DNA of 24,032 nt from NCBI GenBank assembly GCA_002478885.1, contig DLKC01000079.1, forward strand, positions 1 to 24,032, read 5' to 3'. Position numbers and translations under genes: made by a program. Positions 23,661 to 24,032 of the stretch are shown here, in pieces. This DNA comes from Chitinophagaceae bacterium UBA7600. GTDB lineage: Bacteria; Bacteroidota; Bacteroidia; Chitinophagales; Chitinophagaceae. The notes beneath the pieces were generated by a model. The model saw only the letters and a program-made list of their open reading frames with translations, had not been told where the DNA came from and did not search any database. Each line of letters opens with the position of its first letter. Position 1 is the first letter of the stretch.

Positions 23661-23988
23661 ACTTTTTTAATTTGAGGGCTGCGAATGTAAACGGGAAGCG
23701 GGAAAAGAAAAAATTAATACAGGTGATTGGGGATAAGAAAAATGATGGGACCGGCATATGGGTTTTTATGCCTGTGCCATACGTTTGGGTTTGCGTCGCA
23801 CCCTTGTATCGCATAGGCAACAGAAGCCAAACAGGGCTAAGATTCTTTGCTTGAGACCGGTTTACAATCGTATCTTGCATGCACCCGTTTCCCGGCCCGC
23901 AACTGTGCAGCAGCACCCTCAAGACAGGCAATCCCCGGCCAGGACCAGTTCAGGCATCGTTTAACAGACATTCAAATGCAAAGCACGC
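23661..23988. other. Intergenic region at the right edge
   Basis: Apart from a plus-strand repeat copy at 23791 I see no gene or RNA here. Short open frames in this stretch lack recognisable features and overlap the repeat. The next gene lies beyond the window. Confidence 0.6.
23791..23809 (+). repeat. Dispersed intergenic repeat, A copy R8
   Basis: TTGCGTCGCACCCTTGTAT has two mismatches to the consensus. A GACCGGC box lies about 40 bp upstream. It lies upstream of tex and opposite to it, so the rule of following a co-oriented gene does not hold here. Confidence 0.82.
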
Positions 23989-24032
23989 AGTAACTACCAA
24001 GTATCTACCGAGTATCTACCAAGTATCTACCA
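23989..24032. repeat. 11-bp tandem repeat, truncated by the window end
   Basis: Four adjacent 11-bp units are present: AGTAACTACCA, AGTATCTACCG, AGTATCTACCA and AGTATCTACCA. Only two units carry single-base changes. The array runs off the right edge, so its full length is unknown. Plus-strand reading has no stop in any frame, since 11 is not a multiple of three; the minus strand has TAG in each unit. Confidence 0.9.

Noticed and set aside
807..23809. CRISPR array
   Set aside because: The repeat copies are kilobases apart, occur in both orientations and have no regular spacers or cas genes.
1..24032. tRNA, rRNA or transposase genes
   Set aside because: No cloverleaf-like intergenic sequence, rRNA signature or transposase motif was recognised on either strand by eye.

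Overview
The window looks like chromosomal DNA of a member of the Bacteroidota, most probably the Chitinophagaceae or a close relative. I infer this from the gene content: a CCDC81-type HU protein, secreted M1 and M13 peptidases, a secreted GH31 glucosidase, a Tat-exported Gfo/Idh/MocA protein beside an FGE-like protein, and tandem FtsX-type permeases. Promoter-like TAnnTTTG boxes and the lack of Shine-Dalgarno sequences point the same way. No rRNA, tRNA, CRISPR, prophage or transposase gene was recognised. This is ordinary chromosome with an unusual set of intergenic repeats.

Layout. 1-726 is the 3' part of S-adenosylhomocysteinase, closed by a strong terminator. 1020-3443 (+) holds an exported FGE-like protein and a Tat-signal Gfo/Idh/MocA oxidoreductase. 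3757-7829 (-) holds an M1 metallopeptidase, an FMO-like flavoprotein, a DUF1801 protein and a TIGR03067-like lipoprotein. 8070-8934 (+) is an OsmC-GNAT pair. 9067-11616 (+) is a tandem pair of MacB/FtsX-type ABC permeases, followed by tsaD (11776-12813). Then come a class I/II aminotransferase (-), a membrane-anchored HU-CCDC81-like protein (+), a VOC protein (-), an AraC-Ogt fusion (-), an M13 lipoprotein peptidase (+), a GH31 alpha-glucosidase (-) and Tex (-). The right edge is intergenic and enters an 11-bp tandem repeat.

Most neighbours are unrelated single-gene units. Probable functional pairs are OsmC/GNAT (1-bp gap), lipoprotein/DUF1801 (4-bp gap), VOC/AraC-Ogt (same strand, 30-bp gap), the two permeases, and possibly FGE-like/Gfo-Idh.

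The most notable signal is a dispersed short intergenic repeat with consensus TTGCGTCGCACACTTGTAC. It occurs in about seven clear copies, with several diverged or variant copies, in most of the longer intergenic gaps and in no gene as I annotate them. It usually lies 3' of a gene and in that gene's orientation. Three copies sit 33-36 bp beyond a rho-independent terminator, and an inverted pair lies between two convergent genes. I do not recognise it as a described element. Counts come from reading by eye, not from a computed search.
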